A DNA stretch of 64,000 nt, from assembly GCF_022539315.1 (NCBI RefSeq), contig NC_066313.1, positions 72,729,934 to 72,793,933 of the forward strand, in the 5' to 3' direction. Origin of the DNA: Serinus canaria. Lineage: Eukaryota; Chordata; Aves; Passeriformes; Fringillidae. Below are positions 63,530-64,000 of the stretch, piece by piece (the first letter of the stretch is position 1; each line of letters opens with the position of its first letter). The notes under the pieces are model-generated. The model had not been told where the DNA came from. It saw only the letters and a program-made list of their open reading frames with translations, and did no database searches. The translations under genes were made by a program, and so were the position numbers.

Positions 63530-64000
63530 TAACTCCAAAATGCAAGTATTGAAAGATTTTATGTAAATGCAAACCATTTTTTTTTTAGGGTCAGATTCAG
63601 TTAACCAAACAGATTTCAAGTGCCTTTTGAGCTTCTTTAGGATAGTCCTCCAGGTCTACAGACACTTTAATAGCACATGAGCTATCCATAGATGTAATAT
63701 CAGCTGGCCCTGTGCAGATAGCTGAAAGGCATGTGAATATTCAAAATGGTACTTGGTGCCTGTGTCCAGGCACTCAAATATTAAAGTTATTGTTCCCTTA
63801 AGCACCTGCCTTTTCATTACAGAGGGTGCTGGTATCATTTCATCAGTTGGATCATTCTGTAGACTACTGGTTGTAAAGAAGTTGAAAAGACATTGATAAT
63901 TGACACCATTTGAAATACCATACTTTATTCTGCTCATCCTTTACTCCTGCAAAGGACATGGGACTTCTGTAGACCTTGTGTAAGATTTGTGAGTGTGTCT
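63530..64000. other. AT-rich DNA, no gene seen
   Basis: A 93-codon minus-strand frame (63656-63937) shows no recognised domain. The window ends without a boundary. Confidence 0.45.

Noticed and set aside
63214..63552. 112-codon and overlapping 77-codon plus-strand frames
   Set aside because: They lie wholly within or just beyond the 3' non-coding part of a CR1.

Overview
This window looks like non-coding nuclear DNA from a bird, and probably a songbird. The bird call rests on at least eight 3' fragments of CR1, the dominant avian LINE. CR1 has no poly(A) tail and instead ends in short ATTCTGTGAT-type repeats, which are visible on both strands. Several solo LTRs resemble ERV families that I recall as abundant in avian and passerine genomes. 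The passerine call is inference from that recall; no database was searched. The DNA is visibly AT-rich and CpG-poor throughout, as expected of a gene desert or a very large intron.

I found no protein-coding gene I can support. The longest open frames are about 100 to 150 codons. They match no family I recognise, and several lie inside CR1 3' UTR sequence or simple repeats. No tRNA, rRNA, CRISPR or bacterial-type feature was seen.

Layout. 1-11 kb: AT-rich unique DNA with a perfect 21-bp hairpin (158-204), a T24 tract and an unclassified GC-richer block (4.64-5.88 kb). 11.2-11.55 kb: an ERV-L-like solo LTR. 16.15-16.33 kb: a CpG-containing segment with a good splice-acceptor-like edge, the best candidate for a conserved element or exon. 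16.6-24 kb: a long minus-strand CR1, a plus-strand CR1 and three unclassified, older-looking GC-richer blocks. 27.2-27.5 kb: a probable minus-strand LTR. 31.3-32.3 kb: a purine satellite (GAGGA unit) that becomes strangely noisy, abutting a CR1. 38-44.6 kb: a small LTR cluster holding two copies of one family in opposite orientation and one ERVK-like solo LTR. 48.5-49.9 kb: one CR1, then two CR1 tails placed head to head. 50-61 kb: mostly featureless AT-rich DNA with small hairpins and tandem duplications. 62-63.5 kb: two CR1 fragments and a CA/TA microsatellite.

The most useful second looks are the perfect hairpin at 158-204, the noisy CpG-bearing satellite at 31.56-31.93 kb (possibly an assembly error), the head-to-head CR1 tails, and the CpG-containing segment near 16.2 kb. 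I did not find a convincing new biological system.
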